The notes: generated by a model from the letters alone, not told the origin. A DNA stretch of 64,000 nucleotides from Lethocerus indicus (GCA_019843655.1 JACDQD010000008.1:15906442-15970441); one strand, 5' to 3'; counted from the first letter of the stretch, positions 23,216 to 37,560 are shown. Numbers and translations are program-made.

Positions 23216-24150
23216 GGCTTGGATTGCGAAGATTGCCCCCCTCCCTCCACCAACCGACGCTTCGCGGTTTAATTTTTTACGGTTACGCTACCCCTTTTTT
23301 TTACGGTCGGAGCTCGCTCGAAACCCGGCTACCAGGTACTCTCCGCTTTTCGACGAGGGCTTTTCGGTTCGCGTTTAAGACACGATTCCGCCATATCGAT
23401 TCGGGCGCCCGGTCCCATATCGCGTCCCCAACCTGCAGTCCGAGCCCAATCCGGTAATTTATGCCCGCTTCGAACCGTTTAGAACCACTCTCCTTATTGA
23501 CCCCTCTCTGAAGAAGAGTTACAAGTTTGTAGACTCAAGTTATTCATTCATTCATCAATGAACACATGGCCCTGGAACTAATCATGGAAAATTGAATACG
23601 AAATTTTATCAAGCTATACCTAATTTATATTTTAACCGATTTATGAATGCTGCATATATGTACGTTTGGGTCAACAAGAGAGATCGCACAAAAAAAATTG
23701 TTTTACCCCGTACTTCGGCGAATATTATAAATTTATAAACTAATTTTTTCCTACTTACTCTTTTAATTGGTATTATATCTGTATTGCGCTATTTTCTGTG
23801 GGGGTTTTGTCTGCGGTGAAACTGGCTTCATTTTTATATTGTGTTACGAGCATTGCTTACGATGGTGCTAGCCGGCATTCGAACACTAGTAGAATTCTCG
23901 TTGAAATTGGTTTAACTCTCTCTTGTTTTCGGACGATTTATGAACTTCTTTTGTTGGATAATGTGGGGGGGGGGACATTCCCGTCATACCTCGATATCAC
24001 ACACCAATTAATGCGAAATATTCTATGCTAATAATATCGAAGTTCGAGGTGTAGGTAATAGATTACTTTTCTTTACGGTAATAATTTCCCCTACATAAGG
24101 TTATTTAACTTGTTACAGAAATCGGTTCATTCATCAAATTCAGGGTACAT
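23216..24150. other. GC-rich island then AT-rich DNA
   Basis: CpG-rich to about 23460, then AT-rich. A run of ten or more G lies near 23965. No gene is visible. Confidence 0.55.
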
Positions 24151-24500
24151 CTCTCTCTCCCTCTTTCTGTATATTGCCGGGGTTGGGGGTGGGAACTAGC
24201 GCAGGTGCGGCGCCAATTGTTTCGCCGTGTTTTATAACCGACGACTTTTTAAATTCAAGCTTGAAAACGGCCGGTAATTTACGAAGCGGGACTGGTTGGC
24301 CAGCGGCCGCCGCCGCCGCCGCCGGCGCCCCTCCTCCCGTGTAATTCATACCCCCGAATTTATAATGGGTGCCGGCCGCCCCTACGGAAAAACCGGGATT
24401 TCCCACCGCCCCGAACAAAATATCATTTTTGTTCCCAGAAAAGTTTATTTTATTTAACTCCGATCGCCCGGATCGAAATCCTGAACGGGACTGGGCCCAC
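24151..24500. other. GC-rich island with GCC triplets
   Basis: GCC triplets at about 24303-24325 form the centre of a CpG-dense block. A minus-strand frame of 92 codons here contains a run of alanines that simply translates the triplet repeat. No gene is supported. Confidence 0.5.
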
Positions 24501-27500
24501 CAGAATTGTTTTCTGCTTTCAAGAAAATTTCTATTCCTCGAAAGGTAATAATTGACTATTCAGATGTGTTTGTATATTTTACATACCGATGAAATACCTC
24601 CTCGTTTAAGCCATTTGGTGTATCTGTCCTTATGGATAGTACTTGGTGCAGTGCATTGTCCGCTAGTCTCAGTTTGGATTTGTGCCTACGAATATTTTCC
24701 CGGTGAATATACAAGAAATTCGTTATTTTGAAATACCTATTTAATCGCAGATTTCTTACAATAAACATACCGATTTTTTATATTTTTTCGTGACGTGTGT
24801 ACCTTCATCTTTGTTCTTTGTAATGGTTCGAATATACTTGTTATATAATAACATAATAATTGTGATATAATTGTTCCACTGCCGTATAAGTTGTAACTCG
24901 ATTTCCCTATTCCTTTTCTGTTTCTACGACTTTCACTTTCTGGTAAGTTTGACTTTCCCGAATCGCGCTGGGGAATTCAATAACGCTAAGATTTTAACAC
25001 GAACACCGGTATGTGCGGCCAGTACCCCGGCCATTGAAGGCCCTCGCTGTTGACAAATCCCTGGCTCGTTTACCTATATCGATCCACGTGCATTTCACGA
25101 GGTATTCAGAGCACGAATGGGCCGTCCCCAACTGTTCTATGACGTACGTGGCATATACGGGACACACACACACACGTATTCAGTGGATGTGGGACCTCGT
25201 ATCCTCTCCCTCGCTGTGTGCCACAGCGTTGGTTCCATATCCGAAAAGCTCAATTTGAGATCCAACCCCGGCTTAAACCTCGGTTCTGCCTGACCGTCGG
25301 CGTCTGAAACGCAAAATCGGAAAGAATTGTAGGAAAGCCGTGTGTAATTGTAGGGGGGAGACGTGTCCGATTTTATTTTTCAGAAACCCTTCATCGTTTG
25401 GCCCCAGATATATTTTGACCTTTTCGCCATATCATCACGTTTTGTTCTTTTATGCACCGCGCGCAATTAATATTTAGACACCAGATTCGTTGAAGTGGCA
25501 AAGAGCGAAAAATCGGATTTTTTTCCAACTGCCGGAAAATTCATATATCATGTAACATTCACTTCATTAAATGACGAGCACGCTGTCAAGTGGCTTTAAA
25601 ATAATATACTTGGCCCGAATACATTTGTTTGGGAGTATGCCAGGGAATTAGTCATTGCGATTTTCAGCCGCACTCGCCTGTTTCATCTCAAGTATGAACA
25701 ATTTCGACAGTTGCATAAATGCCTCACTATATTGTAGACAATGGCGTTAGAGTGGTTATATAATCATATAATCTACTCCATTTATTGTTAAATAGGATTA
25801 GAAATGTTGAGAAAATAATTTTTGCGGATCCGTTTCTGTTATTTATGTGGAGGCCGGGATATTCTGAACTTATAAGAGGTCAGTATGAAAACTTTGAGCA
25901 TTACTTGTCGCCTACGTTACGCAATGCGACTCCCGGCGATTGAGTTTAATTGGCGTAATTAAGTTAAGAACATAAATCATTTTCCAAATTTGAACATCGA
26001 GGATTTGATCCCAGTTCACGTCAAAAGTCTTTCTGAGGAATAATACTGAGAAGCATAGACTAGAGGTCCGGTAACCGACCTCGTTCCTTAGCCGTTGGAA
26101 CACGACGGGCGGCTTATTTGCACGCACCAGACAGTTAAGCAATTATCCTGGCCCCCCAACTTCGATAAATTGAATTCAATATTGGCAGATTGATTCGCGC
26201 TGAACCGGCAGCCGGTAATTAGGAATAATTAAGCCGGCAAACACGCACCGCTCTGTTGGCCTTATTGATTAAGCACTGATTTGTCCTAAGTTGTGTTGTC
26301 TGTCGGCGGCCGGTTAAGCATGAGTGGCCGGTCTACTTACTAATAGCCGGTCGGACCAGGCTCCCCATTAGAACAACCACCATTGGGTCAATAAAACAAC
26401 GCTGTTATATTAACTGAATTACTCCCAACCTGAATGTTCAACATGTGATTCCAATCACTTATTTCCAGAATTATCGCAATCAATGCAATGGCAGGCTATA
26501 TATTATTAGAGTTAACGGAATCGCGTTTTATTTATATTCTAAATTAATTTGCTAATTACTCGTACATTCTTATATTGATTTGCGGTTTATACTTATCCCT
26601 TTTATCAAAGATGTAAACTGCTGCATCCTGTGAAAGGTCGTTACTTCCAAAGCTCGCTACTCCGGTTACTTGATTACAACATATAACATAATTAAACACA
26701 GAAAGGTATACGTCATGTACTTTTCTTCACTCTAATAGTTGTTTGAGAAGCCCTATCCCTTCTTGAACACCTGCAAGTCGTGTGTGGGCGTCCCTCCGCC
26801 TACACGTGACGTACACAGTAGGAATAGGACGGTGTTGGTGTTGGACCGCGAGGATAATTTTTTTTTGTGGGAAACGCGAGGTTTTGGCCTGAACCATCCA
26901 TTGTTGCAGATAATGGAATACCGCCGTCCACAAGGGTTTCCCCCTGTACATAAATAGCGGCCCTTCTGTATTAGTTTGAATGAATTTACATAGGTATATG
27001 ATGATTTGTATAAGCATACGTGTACGAATGAATTTCCTACAAGAGCGGACCGGAACATGGCACATTAGATTATTAAACAATATATTATATTTGAAGGCTG
27101 CTGCTTTAAAATTTGCCAGACATATTAAACTGACAAGTAGAGATGACTTATTTAGACAAAACATCCGGGTCATTGATAAAGATTTTATTACAAATATTTA
27201 TAGTATATTTATAAATAATACTAGAACGGTACTTTATCCGTGAGAATGGGGAATCTAGCGGAAACATTTGACAAACCCGCTTTTATGACTTCATTTGGAG
27301 AAATAAATACAAATGCAAAGACCAATTAATTTTCTGGAATGGCGTTTGGCCTGTGGAAAAATGACAGATTGTACCTAAGCGTGGGTTTTCGGGAGGGTGG
27401 AAAGTCAATTAGGAAAGTTGACAGTCCAGAAAAGCCCGGGCCACAACCTTTGTCTTCCAATGTCCGAGCCTAAACCTTTCTCTGGCTTTTTGATTAAATT

Positions 27501-28760
27501 CTAATTCGCGACGCTCTGAACCGCAACAATTTATTGTTTTCCCGGCAAGTATGAACTAGGCGTTTTGTATTCGTTTTACATTTGACGAAATTAATTCTTC
27601 TGTCGTCCGCGTTGTCTTGGGCTCCAAGTTAAAATTGTGTACCCTGATTAAAGTCCGTGAATTCTTTGGACAATTCTCGGTAACTATTTAAACCGTATGT
27701 TTCGAAAAACTGTAGAAATGCCATCGGAAACATGTCGTTTTTGTGAATTTATTGACAAAGTCGAATGATTTTTTAGTACCCCGATTTCTAGGGAAAATGG
27801 ATGGTTCCCTTATTTGCACGTACCGATGTAGGTAAAACCCTTAGTGAATTTAATATCAGCTATTTCGATATGTTTAAATGCGAGAGTAAAATTTTACTGC
27901 ATATTCTTCCCAAAATGTCTCTCTTCCTTATTTATAATTATTAGTTGAGTTTTTAGAGTTAGGTAGGTCAGCTTAGTTAATTACATACTGGACAAGAACA
28001 CATAAAACGATCGTGTAAATCCTTCCGAACAAATCCCGGTTGGGTGGCGTCAAGGGCCCACTAAAACATCCAGCAATAAAACGGAACATGGAAAAACGGG
28101 ATGTATTCGGAGCGATACCCCTATTTTACGGTGCCCGAACTTTATTATATATTGAATTTTAAATGTTTTCCTTGTATTCCACCACCCCTGTTGGTGTTTT
28201 TGACCGGCCAAAAGTGAATAACCGACCACCTCTGGATGAAAAATAATCCACGGTGTAATTTCATTAACTGATGATTTGATTGGATCAAGTAAGAAGTGCC
28301 AGAATTGAAATATTCAAGCTCAAGAAGATTTGACCTAATTATGAGTTCGCAAAATACGAATTCTGTTGTTACCCGGGAAATGAAAGCAAAGACAGTAAGA
28401 GGAATATAAATAATTTTTGAACCAATAAACTTCGGCTCTTTATCCTATTATCTGTTGAAAATTGGGGTATCGTTATTATATTATTTTATTTTCAGTGTTT
28501 TACCATTTATTTATTATAAAATCAATAAATAGTATTCACAAATCTATCTTGTATGTTACTGTTTTTATTTTGTGATATAGGGTAATATTTATTTAATGTT
28601 TATTATATTTATACATACAGGGCAACTATTAATTACATTATCTGAAACTAAATATTACGTTCAATATCCGACACAGATCTGATACTTCGCCGCGTATATT
28701 GCAACCCTAATAAACCGGAGGAATAAGTTTCATTGCATTTATAAAACTGTTTTAGAGTTC
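24501..28760. other. Long, mostly AT-rich non-coding stretch
   Basis: No supported gene. There are moderately GC-rich patches at 24960-25300, 26080-26390 and 26780-26960. A short CA repeat lies at 25161-25175. The longest frame is 148 codons on the minus strand at 26727-27173, with no domain and overlapped by plus-strand frames. Confidence 0.55.
25161..25175. repeat. Short CA microsatellite
   Basis: Seven CA units. Confidence 0.85.
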
Positions 28761-29130
28761 CCGGTGTCTTTCCAAGTGTCAGTCCTAGTGGTGCCTTTAC
28801 GGTTTACCTCCTCCGTGTCCTCCCGCTGCCATTCCCTCTAAGAAGAATAAAACCCGGCGGACGTCCGAGCGTTGCGGGCGGCCTATGCGGCCGGGTGTAA
28901 GGAGTTTTTCTACACCGGCGGGGCCCTAAACTCCGTCCGGGACTTTAACCGGTCGGCCATCCAGCCCCCACCCCACCGTCTCGGGCCTTGTTTTGTTATT
29001 TATGTCCCCGCCACGAAAGTGTGTTGTGGGTTGGCGCGAGTTAATAAAGTGTGGCATCCTGCTGTGTCGTAACACAAAAACGTACATATCCGGGCGCGGG
29101 CTCTGATGGGCTCAAACCGCCGTGTCGCCG
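28761..29130. other. GC-rich, CpG-dense island
   Basis: CpG-dense block with GGCGG and CCGGG words. A 66-codon plus-strand frame at 28872-29072 has no recognised domain. Confidence 0.5.
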
Positions 29131-32100
29131 TCGCGTGGGAAAAATAATTCAACGGTATTTATTAAATTCCGCGGGCGCAACCGGTTGATCTGGCTGCCGC
29201 GGCCATACTCCGATGCCAATATATGAATTCAGACAAAATTCTCTGTTGGCAGGAATCTTTAATCCTCGCTCTACGTGTTTCCCCTGCCCAGATCGTGCCG
29301 CGCATTAAACCCAGATATAATTTCTTCGCATGTCTGAATACTCGCGGGAACGATTTTTTGTTCAATTACCCTGTACTACAAACAAATGTTTGTACTGTGA
29401 ACCATCCTTAATATAACTGGATTCTAGGTATGGAATTTTGCTGCGGGTTGAAATCGATCCGGCAATCACAAAAGGACAGAGGGACAACCGTGTCATTCAC
29501 CGGGGTAGGGAAGACATTACGCGTGTTCAGTATGTTTATAAAACGATTGTAAATTACGGACATTATCTATTCTTTTTTTAATAAACGTTTGGATGAACAC
29601 TTTCCCTGCGAAGATGGCTGGCCAATAGTCCCGGTACGGTGTGAATTAAAACCGTATTGTTTGCCCTAGGGTGGATTTTCCCAATCGCCATTTCCATATT
29701 TCATATTTGTTTGGCAGGAAAGTGATTAATCGCCGGGACTGGGCTCTAACCGATATGCAGATCGGATCCTCCCTCAACGCGCCAGTGTCAATACCCGTGG
29801 CGAGGGGATAATTGCAATTATCACGACTAACTTAATTTTATATTCCGCTATTTGTATTTGTCTGCCAAGTTTTTAAACTTTGAAACGCAGGGTTTGGATA
29901 TTCGTTCGGCTAAATCTTTCGTGTTTTATATTGAAAAGAAAATTAAATTAAATCCGAACGGAAAGGACTTAGGGTGCGATTTAAGCTAGTAACAGATATT
30001 TCTTCCAAGGAAACGTTTCACCAAATTAGATTTTATTTAGTGCAAGAAGAAATCGAATGTCGATAAAGTAGTACTTCACTCGTTTGGTCTACGTATAAAA
30101 GGATATCGGAATTACGACCCTTTCAGAAATGAATACAATCACAGATCGGTGTAGTCGAGTTTTATTGCGTTTATTTCGCCAAACGGCATTTCTGGACGAT
30201 CCAAATTACTAACAGAAATTTCCGCCGGAAACTTCCCTTTTATTAAGGTCTGATACTTTTATAATTTCTCAAAGCCCTTTTTTGTAAGTTTAGGGCCTGT
30301 AATAAGGAGTCGAAGTTGAAAGGAGGAGGCTCATTTTTCATTTTTTAGGGCACGAAAAAGCATTTTTTAAAAGGCTGTTTGTTAATAGAAAAAATTGACT
30401 GTGTACGATACTCGTGGATTATCATCCATAATCCATCCAACCGACTGCAAATAAAATGCTAGAGCTTCGCGTGTAAAGTGGTCGATGTCAGCTAACTAAA
30501 GCGTAGATATTATGCACAAAATTAATTTGAATATTGCTTTATTGCTCTATACGAGTATGTCTCGTTTGTCAATAAAATTTGGCTAGCCCTCTGTATGACG
30601 GTATGACTGGAAGGGTGTTCGAGGAGTCCGAATCACGAGGTTTTGCCAACCATGGCACACCATGGTTCTCTTTTAGCCCTGGGACGTACCAAGGCGCCCC
30701 CGTGTAGGGGCGGGTCCGCACTTTGATAAAATGTACTTTTCATGTTCTCCCTGATGCTGGAAATTTCGAGCGCACAGGGATGAACACCTTGGCAATTTTT
30801 AGTGTTTCGGTCGGAGAATCGGGGGTTTATTTTTATCCCCAGCTGGCAGATATACTCTCCAGTATAAGCATTACAGTTCCGTAAGGATGGAATATCCCTG
30901 AGAGATGTTTAACTGTTTGATAGTTTTAAGAATCAATCTGCGTTATAAATATTAGCTGAAATTTTTCGCTTATTTCAAATGTGTATATTTTTCAATTACC
31001 CCACTTAGGTTTTGCTTAGCCCTATTGTTAAAATTAATATTAGGAGGAGCGTTATGTACTGAATGTCAGTTTGCCCAAATTTCATGAACCGGCCCAGATC
31101 GCTGTTTCCTGAAATTCGGATGAGGCTTCTAAATGAAGGCCTACGGGTAAAAAAACTGATAACAAAACGTTCCCGTCCGTGTAGTTGATTACAGTTACAT
31201 AATTACCGCTGTGTACGACTCTGTTTACCGGCCGTAATGTTCAAACACTTCTCAACCGTTATATTTGCTCGGATATATCCAATTAATGGCCAGTGTAACA
31301 CCGCCGAGAGTGTATTTGTTTTAGAAATGTAACTGTGTGTTTTACACCTAAACCCCTCTTCGTTATTGGATTAGCTCTTGGGATTCGCCCGTGGGAAAAT
31401 TGGTCCCGAGACCTGACCGGCCCCGGTGAATATCTTCATTAGCCAGGTTCGACCAAGAGAAATAAAATATTGGCTACCGGTGATTCACTTATAGAATATT
31501 TCTTACGGTGTTATTTAACATAGAGATGAAATGTGAGACATTATACGCTTTTTTAAGCAGTAGATGTCAGAACCCGCTCGGACGATTCGCAGCAACGGTT
31601 TTAACCCAGCGATCCACTATCAGGACTAATTGATTATTTTCTCTCTGCCAGGTTTCTTTCACAGTCAATACAAAACGTGAATAAGATTAATAAATAATTA
31701 ATTAACATACTATTTACTGTCTACTTATCACAGGATAGAAGTACGTAAAATTATGATTTATTTATCGTGGAAATTACTATAAATATTCACCTAAAAGAAC
31801 TATTCTTATTCGTAATGTCCAAATGAATTTAAGCTACAGTCCACATTTAATTATTGTTGTATAAGTGTTAAGGGGTATTGGAACCCTACAGCGCTCCCTA
31901 ATAAATGCGAGCATTCGATTTTGTGAGAAATGATATATTTACGGCCGAATAACACTTGTCAGACTATCCAGTTGTTCAATCGCAAACTCCCAAACTGTAG
32001 CCCCCTCGTTCCCATTCTCATATTTACAAAACTGGGAAACACAATTAACTGTAATCCGAATAGGTGAATCTGTTTAGGGCACGAGTGGTGGGGGGAAGGG

Positions 32101-32207
32101 TTTATTCGTTGGAAAAAGAGGATTATTGCGTATATGTTGGATTTACCCCGGAGCTTTGTTATTTCATAAGTGGCATGCAACTTTGACTGTGAAATGTTAC
32201 CAGGTGG
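29131..32207. other. Mixed to AT-rich non-coding DNA
   Basis: No gene is visible. GC-richer patches lie at 29740-29810, 30600-30730 and 31380-31450. It contains the hairpin at 30648-30667. Confidence 0.55.
30648..30667. repeat. Perfect hairpin, 8-bp stem and 4-nt loop
   Basis: AACCATGG and CCATGGTT flank CACA. Each arm contains an NcoI-type CCATGG palindrome. Confidence 0.85.
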
Positions 32208-32290
32208 GAGAGTGAGAGAGAGAGAGGGAGAGGGAAGGAGGGGGAGGGAATAATTAACTATCAAAAGGCTCAGTAAACGCGAAAACAAAT
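32208..32290 (+). repeat. Possible fourth, diverged copy of the module (M4)
   Basis: A GA-rich tract (about 32212-32248) is followed by TCAAAAGGCTCAGTAAACGC and GAAAA. This matches the core of M1-M3 (TCAAATGGCGCAGTAAATTG, AAA) at about 19 of 23 positions with one inserted base. The spacing from the purine tract is similar to M3. The AAATGGCG word itself is changed, so this is weak. Confidence 0.3.
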
Positions 32291-33230
32291 CAAATACCGC
32301 GGCCACAGCTTGCCAGTCCTATTGGCCCTCCTAACAGTTTCCCACGACGGGCGTTTCGGTTCGGTTTTATTAACGGTTCAAAAGAGTTTATTTCCGACCG
32401 GATGTCAGAACTGCGAGCGATTCGACTATGGCCCTCCACGAAATTTGTCATGCTCGGCCACAACTCGGCCCCATTTCCAAGCGTTAACGTCGCCCAGATT
32501 GACCAGTGTTCATTCAGAGCCGACAACGCCCAATCGTTTGGTAAACACATTTATTTATTTGATTATTATTTCCTGATAATATCATTCCTTGTGATATTGT
32601 GTGATCTTACTGAAAGAGTTATTCGCGCTTGTTCGTACGTAACTGATGAAATGGAAACTTCACCACTCGTCTGTTTGGTCTTTTTTGTTTCGCAGTTTTA
32701 GGCTTTCTTTATGGACTCAGCTTATGAATCACCTCATCGGTATTTTTGCATTATAATATTTTGCTATCCACTCCTAACAATGAAGAAATAACAACCCAGA
32801 CAAACAAGAGATTAAAAAAAGGTATGGGTCAAAGGATACCAAACGGACAGGGATATTATAAAGACGTAGTAATTCATAATGAAATAAAAACAGCAAACTA
32901 AAACTACCCCTCAGTCTTCTTTCTATTCGTGGAGACCCTGCCCTAAGAGCTCAGCCTCTCATGGCCGAGCTATAACCGTTTTAATGAAGCATATTATATT
33001 TTATTTAGGATCGCAGCTACACACTAGCTTTTCAAACCTTCAAGTTAATAAAGAAAAGAGTGGCGTATTTTTATTTTTTGTTGTCGTTTTTTATTTCATT
33101 CTTCTTGGGGCATAATTAAGATAATGGCGAAAGAGATAAATGAAGGCTCCTTTGAGATGTACTCAGCTTGACAGTTTGTTATTTTCGGAAAAATATTTAC
33201 AAATATAATTTATGTCGAAAGAAGAGGTTA
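32291..33230. other. Non-coding DNA, AT-rich after 32550
   Basis: No gene is visible. The first 250 bases are moderately GC-rich. Confidence 0.55.
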
Positions 33231-33770
33231 GAAAAAAAAATTCAGAGAGCGCTTCACAATACGGGAATACAAATGAGGGGCAGGGGAACTCTTCTCTTTC
33301 AGGGCCAGAAAATAAAGAGGGTCCTTACGATAATATTTAAAGCGTGCAGATTGTTCGTTGAAAAACCTCGGGCCCCGCCACCGCCCCCGCCCCGGGCCAG
33401 GAGGCGGGCTGTCATCCCTCTTAAAGTTGCGGGACACAATGGGGCGGCGGGGAGCGCTCTAGCGGAAAATATAGGAGCCGCCCCCGCCCCCGCCCCCACC
33501 CACTACCGACACCGAGCGAAGGAAGCAACAAGTGGCGGCGGCGGCGGAGGCGGCGTGGGGATGAGTGGGACAGCGACAGAGAGAGAGAGAAAGAGAGAGA
33601 CAGAGACAGGAACCGGGGCCAGGATTGTAAAGCGGGGATTACACCGGGGCCCACACCCCGCTCTCCCGCCTCTCACTCGGTTTACAATCGGCTCTTGTAA
33701 ACAGTCCCACCTCCCGATGCAATTACAAAGGTGGAAGCCGAGAAACCGCGCTTCTCAGATCTGAATGTGT
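33231..33770. other. GC-rich island with CCCCCG, GGC and GA repeats
   Basis: CCCCCG-type repeats at about 33478-33500, GGC triplets at about 33534-33555 and a GAGA tract at about 33572-33610 follow one another. The plus-strand frame of 198 codons at 33168-33764 is the longest in the window, but it begins with TTG. Its proline, glycine and RERKRETETG segments are direct translations of the simple repeats, so I do not call a gene. The G-runs on the minus strand could form G-quadruplexes. Confidence 0.6.
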
Positions 33771-34880
33771 ACTCCATACCTTTCGTAGTGCCAACATTTC
33801 TTCTCCGCCTTCTTAACCCCTGCATAAAAATATCATTTTAAGGTCCATTTTATGCATAAGCATTCTTTCTGAATAGAACAGCTGGAACTGTATAAAAGGA
33901 ATGAAACAGAGAAAATGAAATTAGAAGTATTAACAGCTGGATATTAATTTTTACGTCGCCATTATTTCTGTAGACCCCATCATGACATGGCTAGTGACAG
34001 GTACAGATAATTGAATGACATACATTTTGATCTATTTAAACTACATTAACTTTATATTACGATACTGTTTCGACGTATGGCTACAATGATTAATGAACCA
34101 TATCACTTTAAACTGTACTGTGATTATATCTCTGCTCAATATAAATCTTATAATACCCGCGTTTAACGACGTTCTTTTCTGTAGATGTCGAAAGCTTAAA
34201 CTAGTCTACTTGCGAATGGAACAAGTTAGAGCAGCATGGTAACAGTAGCATATTGTTAATTAGGAAAGGTCTAAAAAACAGATTTATATTGGCCAGCACA
34301 TTCTAATCTTGTTTCGAGATATACTAACGATGGATGGATCATTTCGGAATGAAGTTTCCCGAAATATGTTTTCGATAGCAACATAAGTTGAGTGAAAAAA
34401 AATATATATAAACGGCAGTTAAATTTAACTCCATTGATTGATCACAATTTCATTTCCATGTTGGCATTCGACTGTCGCCCGTCTAATAATACTAACATTA
34501 TGTGGACCCCAGAATACAGGTATTATTATATTATGCGCGTGGAATTTAATTAAAATTGTTATAAGTTTCAAGTTAACAGCGTGAGGCAGGCCGAGCGACG
34601 GGTAGTCTGCTCAATGTGGTGCAAAAACATGAAGGCAAAACATGAACTCTGAGTTGAATTTACACCAGTTGGAGTGTTTACATGTATTTAAACTGTTTTT
34701 AGTTTTTTGGCGCCGAATGTGAATCCACAGTTCGAAATTTAGTTGGGAGAATCAATACATAATTTAATATAAATGTTTAATCGTAATTCGAAAACGGAAT
34801 AAGGAACAGTATATAATGTTTTTTTTAATAACCGTTTCTTTTCTTAATACTTTTATTTAAATTATTACTGCGTTTAACGG
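33771..34880. other. AT-rich non-coding DNA
   Basis: No gene is visible. Confidence 0.6.
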
Positions 34881-36600
34881 GTATTGAGCCCGACATTTCT
34901 TTATGGGACCGAAGGCTGTGTCGGCAGCGTAGGAGCCTTCTTTAGTGGTAGAGGCAGGAGAGAGACAGGCGGGCGTGTAGGCCCCTCAAGGTAATTGTGG
35001 GGGTTGTCGGGGATCGGTAAACCGGAGAGGGGAAAGTCATACAGAGAGAAGAGAGTTTGTTCAGTAAAGTGGTGTTGCCTGACTGGGAGTTAACTAAACG
35101 CCGAGGATCTGCCCCGCTTCTTAAACGCTTTCAGCGGCATTTAGACGCTGCTCCGCACAGGTATCTGGCGCGGGGGGGGGCATTTATCTCGCTTCAAACG
35201 CACCGCGAGCTCAGACCCCCGGCAAAAATGCTCAATCTCTGCCTCGGTGCCGTTTTCAATTTTCGCTCTCCTCCCGGGTCGATAACCTTATCTCTGCTTA
35301 CATCAGGCGTCGCAGTGCCTGGAACCTTCCTTAGTGTCTGAATGTGGAAATTCACGAAAGGAAGAGAGATAGATGTTGCGGCCTATTAGTTTGTGCTGAG
35401 GGTGAGCTCCCTCACAGCTCTTGGTTCCTGCTGTCGGGGCAGTGTAAACTTGCTGGGAAGAAGCAAGGGATCAACTGCCGTTTGCCAATTCGTCTTTGCG
35501 CAGTATCGAACTGCGAGAACTAAACAATTACGCATTTTTGTCCGCAATTTCAGAGCGGAAACCGCAACTTATTTGTGTAATTGTTTTTCTTTTCAAGTGT
35601 CGACTGAATAAAATCAGAAATAACGCTGTGACACTGTTCTAAGGGATTGGGTGGGCAATTAGCAAACACCCTCCAAGGTGGTCAGGGCACCGGCGTCAAC
35701 TTGGCGTGAGCTGTACTTCGTGACGCGGATACATTCCCCCGATCATAAATTCGTTTCGTACCGACTCCAGTACAAGCGGCGAAGGACAAACATTTGAACC
35801 GGGACATTAATAACCCCGATTATTATGTAGTGGAGCGATTTATTAAATTAAAAGAGCCAACTTCGCGCCGCGAATGACCGACTACTGAAAAGTGTAGAGA
35901 TCGGCGGCTGAGACGAAATATTGTATTCTTGAACCGCAAGTATATCCGGGTATCTTGTTACGCGGCAAATAATTATTGTTTCCTTGTAAAATGCAATCAG
36001 CGCGCATCTACCGTGCGTTGTATAGTTTCCTATTATGATTAGTATCAGTATTCGAGACTGACTAGAATATTAAAATGGCCCTTTTAGAGGGACGTTTCCG
36101 CTTTCCGAGTGGTATAGAATTAAAATTTCCTCGTCGGATGAATTATTCCCGTTTAAACTCAACGGACATTTTAAGAGGGGGCCCGTTTAAACCCCCGAAA
36201 TAAGAGGGGGCATAAGACGGGAGTGGGTCGTCGGGGTATTCCATGGTAAATCAAATCCTAAGGTCGGCTTTTGTTGAAAGCGGGGAGGAGGAGGTGGAGG
36301 CCATTGACGCGGGCGGCACACACGGCCCTTGTTCCCCGGGCTACAAGTCCTCTGCCAACCGCAAGAGAGCGGCTATTTATAGCGGCCCCTGTCACCATTC
36401 AACGCCTAATCTATTATTTATACTAAACAACCCGATAAATTTTTTTTATGGCCCAATAGGAGAAAATTTTTACGCTCGGGGCATGAAATTTTTAAGGCTT
36501 CCTGCCGGTGAGCCTCCGGCCCTCGCCTCTAATATGGGGAAAAGGCGGCCGTTAAATGAAATAATGAATTGCCTTTTACAGAGTAATAGGTGAATTTATA
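34881..36600. other. Extended GC-rich region
   Basis: CpG-rich blocks at 34900-35340 and 36160-36560, with a less GC-rich part between. A run of ten G lies near 35170. Frames of 94 and 116 codons are present but unrecognised. The second block carries the shared word listed at 36340. Confidence 0.5.
36340..36384 (+). repeat. Dispersed conserved word, copy 1
   Basis: CTACAAGTCCTCTGCCAA is followed by CCGCAAGAG and then GCGGCTATTTATAGCGG. The first 18 bases recur exactly at 37561, and CTATTTAT follows in both at a similar distance. Confidence 0.7.
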
Positions 36601-37480
36601 GTTTTTAAAGAACTAAAATTACGGCGCAATTTGTTTTATCGCTATTTCCTATAATAATCAGGGATTTTTTTGGTATTGATGTAAGGAAAATGTAAGACTG
36701 AAGGTATTCGAAACGGTAGATCGGGAATAGAGAATTACAGTTACCTCATATTTGATAACCAGTGTTTGTATTGGTTGTAATTATTAGTTGAAGCATGAAG
36801 ATAGGAACACATTATGGGATAATAATAAGTAAAATTACCATTCCATAATTTACCATTTATGAACACACGCTTTCTTTTTACATTTTAATAATTATTTATT
36901 TTAATTAATATTCATTTCTACTTTACTTAATATCAGATTTGTGATATTCCAAGTTTTTACTTTGACTGATGAATTCTTTCTGTGTTATTAAAGAATTACA
37001 TTACAAAAAATATAATTATTGAATATTTTTCAAAGTGTAGTGCCGTTTGTTTACAGTTTCGAATGTACATTAAACCTGTTATTACAAATAATATAAAATT
37101 AATATAAACGCTTGAGGGCGCTAAAATGAACTTGTGCACTGACGTATTGCCCGACAAATTCATGAATTCGAAAACAGTCAGTCCACTGTTCGTGAGACCG
37201 AAACTGCCGATACGAAAAAAGTATCGATTCCATAACAACGCGGTTGGAATACATTACACACAAATGTACACATTCGTGTACATGTATACATACATCTAAA
37301 GGTTTTTGAAGACCTCTGACTGATTGTTTAACATCCATCGCGGGACCCTCCTTTATATATCCTGTTTTATTCTGAAGATGATAAATATGTGAATATTATT
37401 GAAATGTTTATTTTTCTCGTGTGTAGGTTATAATATAATATCTAGGCTTAAAATGCGAATATTCGTTCCGAATATAGGAG
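36601..37480. other. AT-rich non-coding DNA
   Basis: No gene is visible. Confidence 0.6.
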
Positions 37481-37560
37481 GGGTTGGGGTCGAGACGTTT
37501 TAAAAGGTCTAAATCAACGGGCGGATAGGGGGTGATCTAATAAACTGCTTAGAGGGGGAG

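Noticed and set aside
22834..23253. 139-codon minus-strand frame with long serine-leucine repeat
   Set aside because: The repeat is the translated GA microsatellite.
26727..27173. 148-codon minus-strand frame
   Set aside because: No domain, overlapped by a 101-codon frame in another phase and plus-strand frames; composition looks random.
33168..33764. Longest open reading frame, 198 codons, plus strand
   Set aside because: It starts with TTG, and its proline, glycine and RERKRETETG-like stretches are translations of CCCCCG, GGC and GA microsatellites. No domain and competing frames on the other strand.
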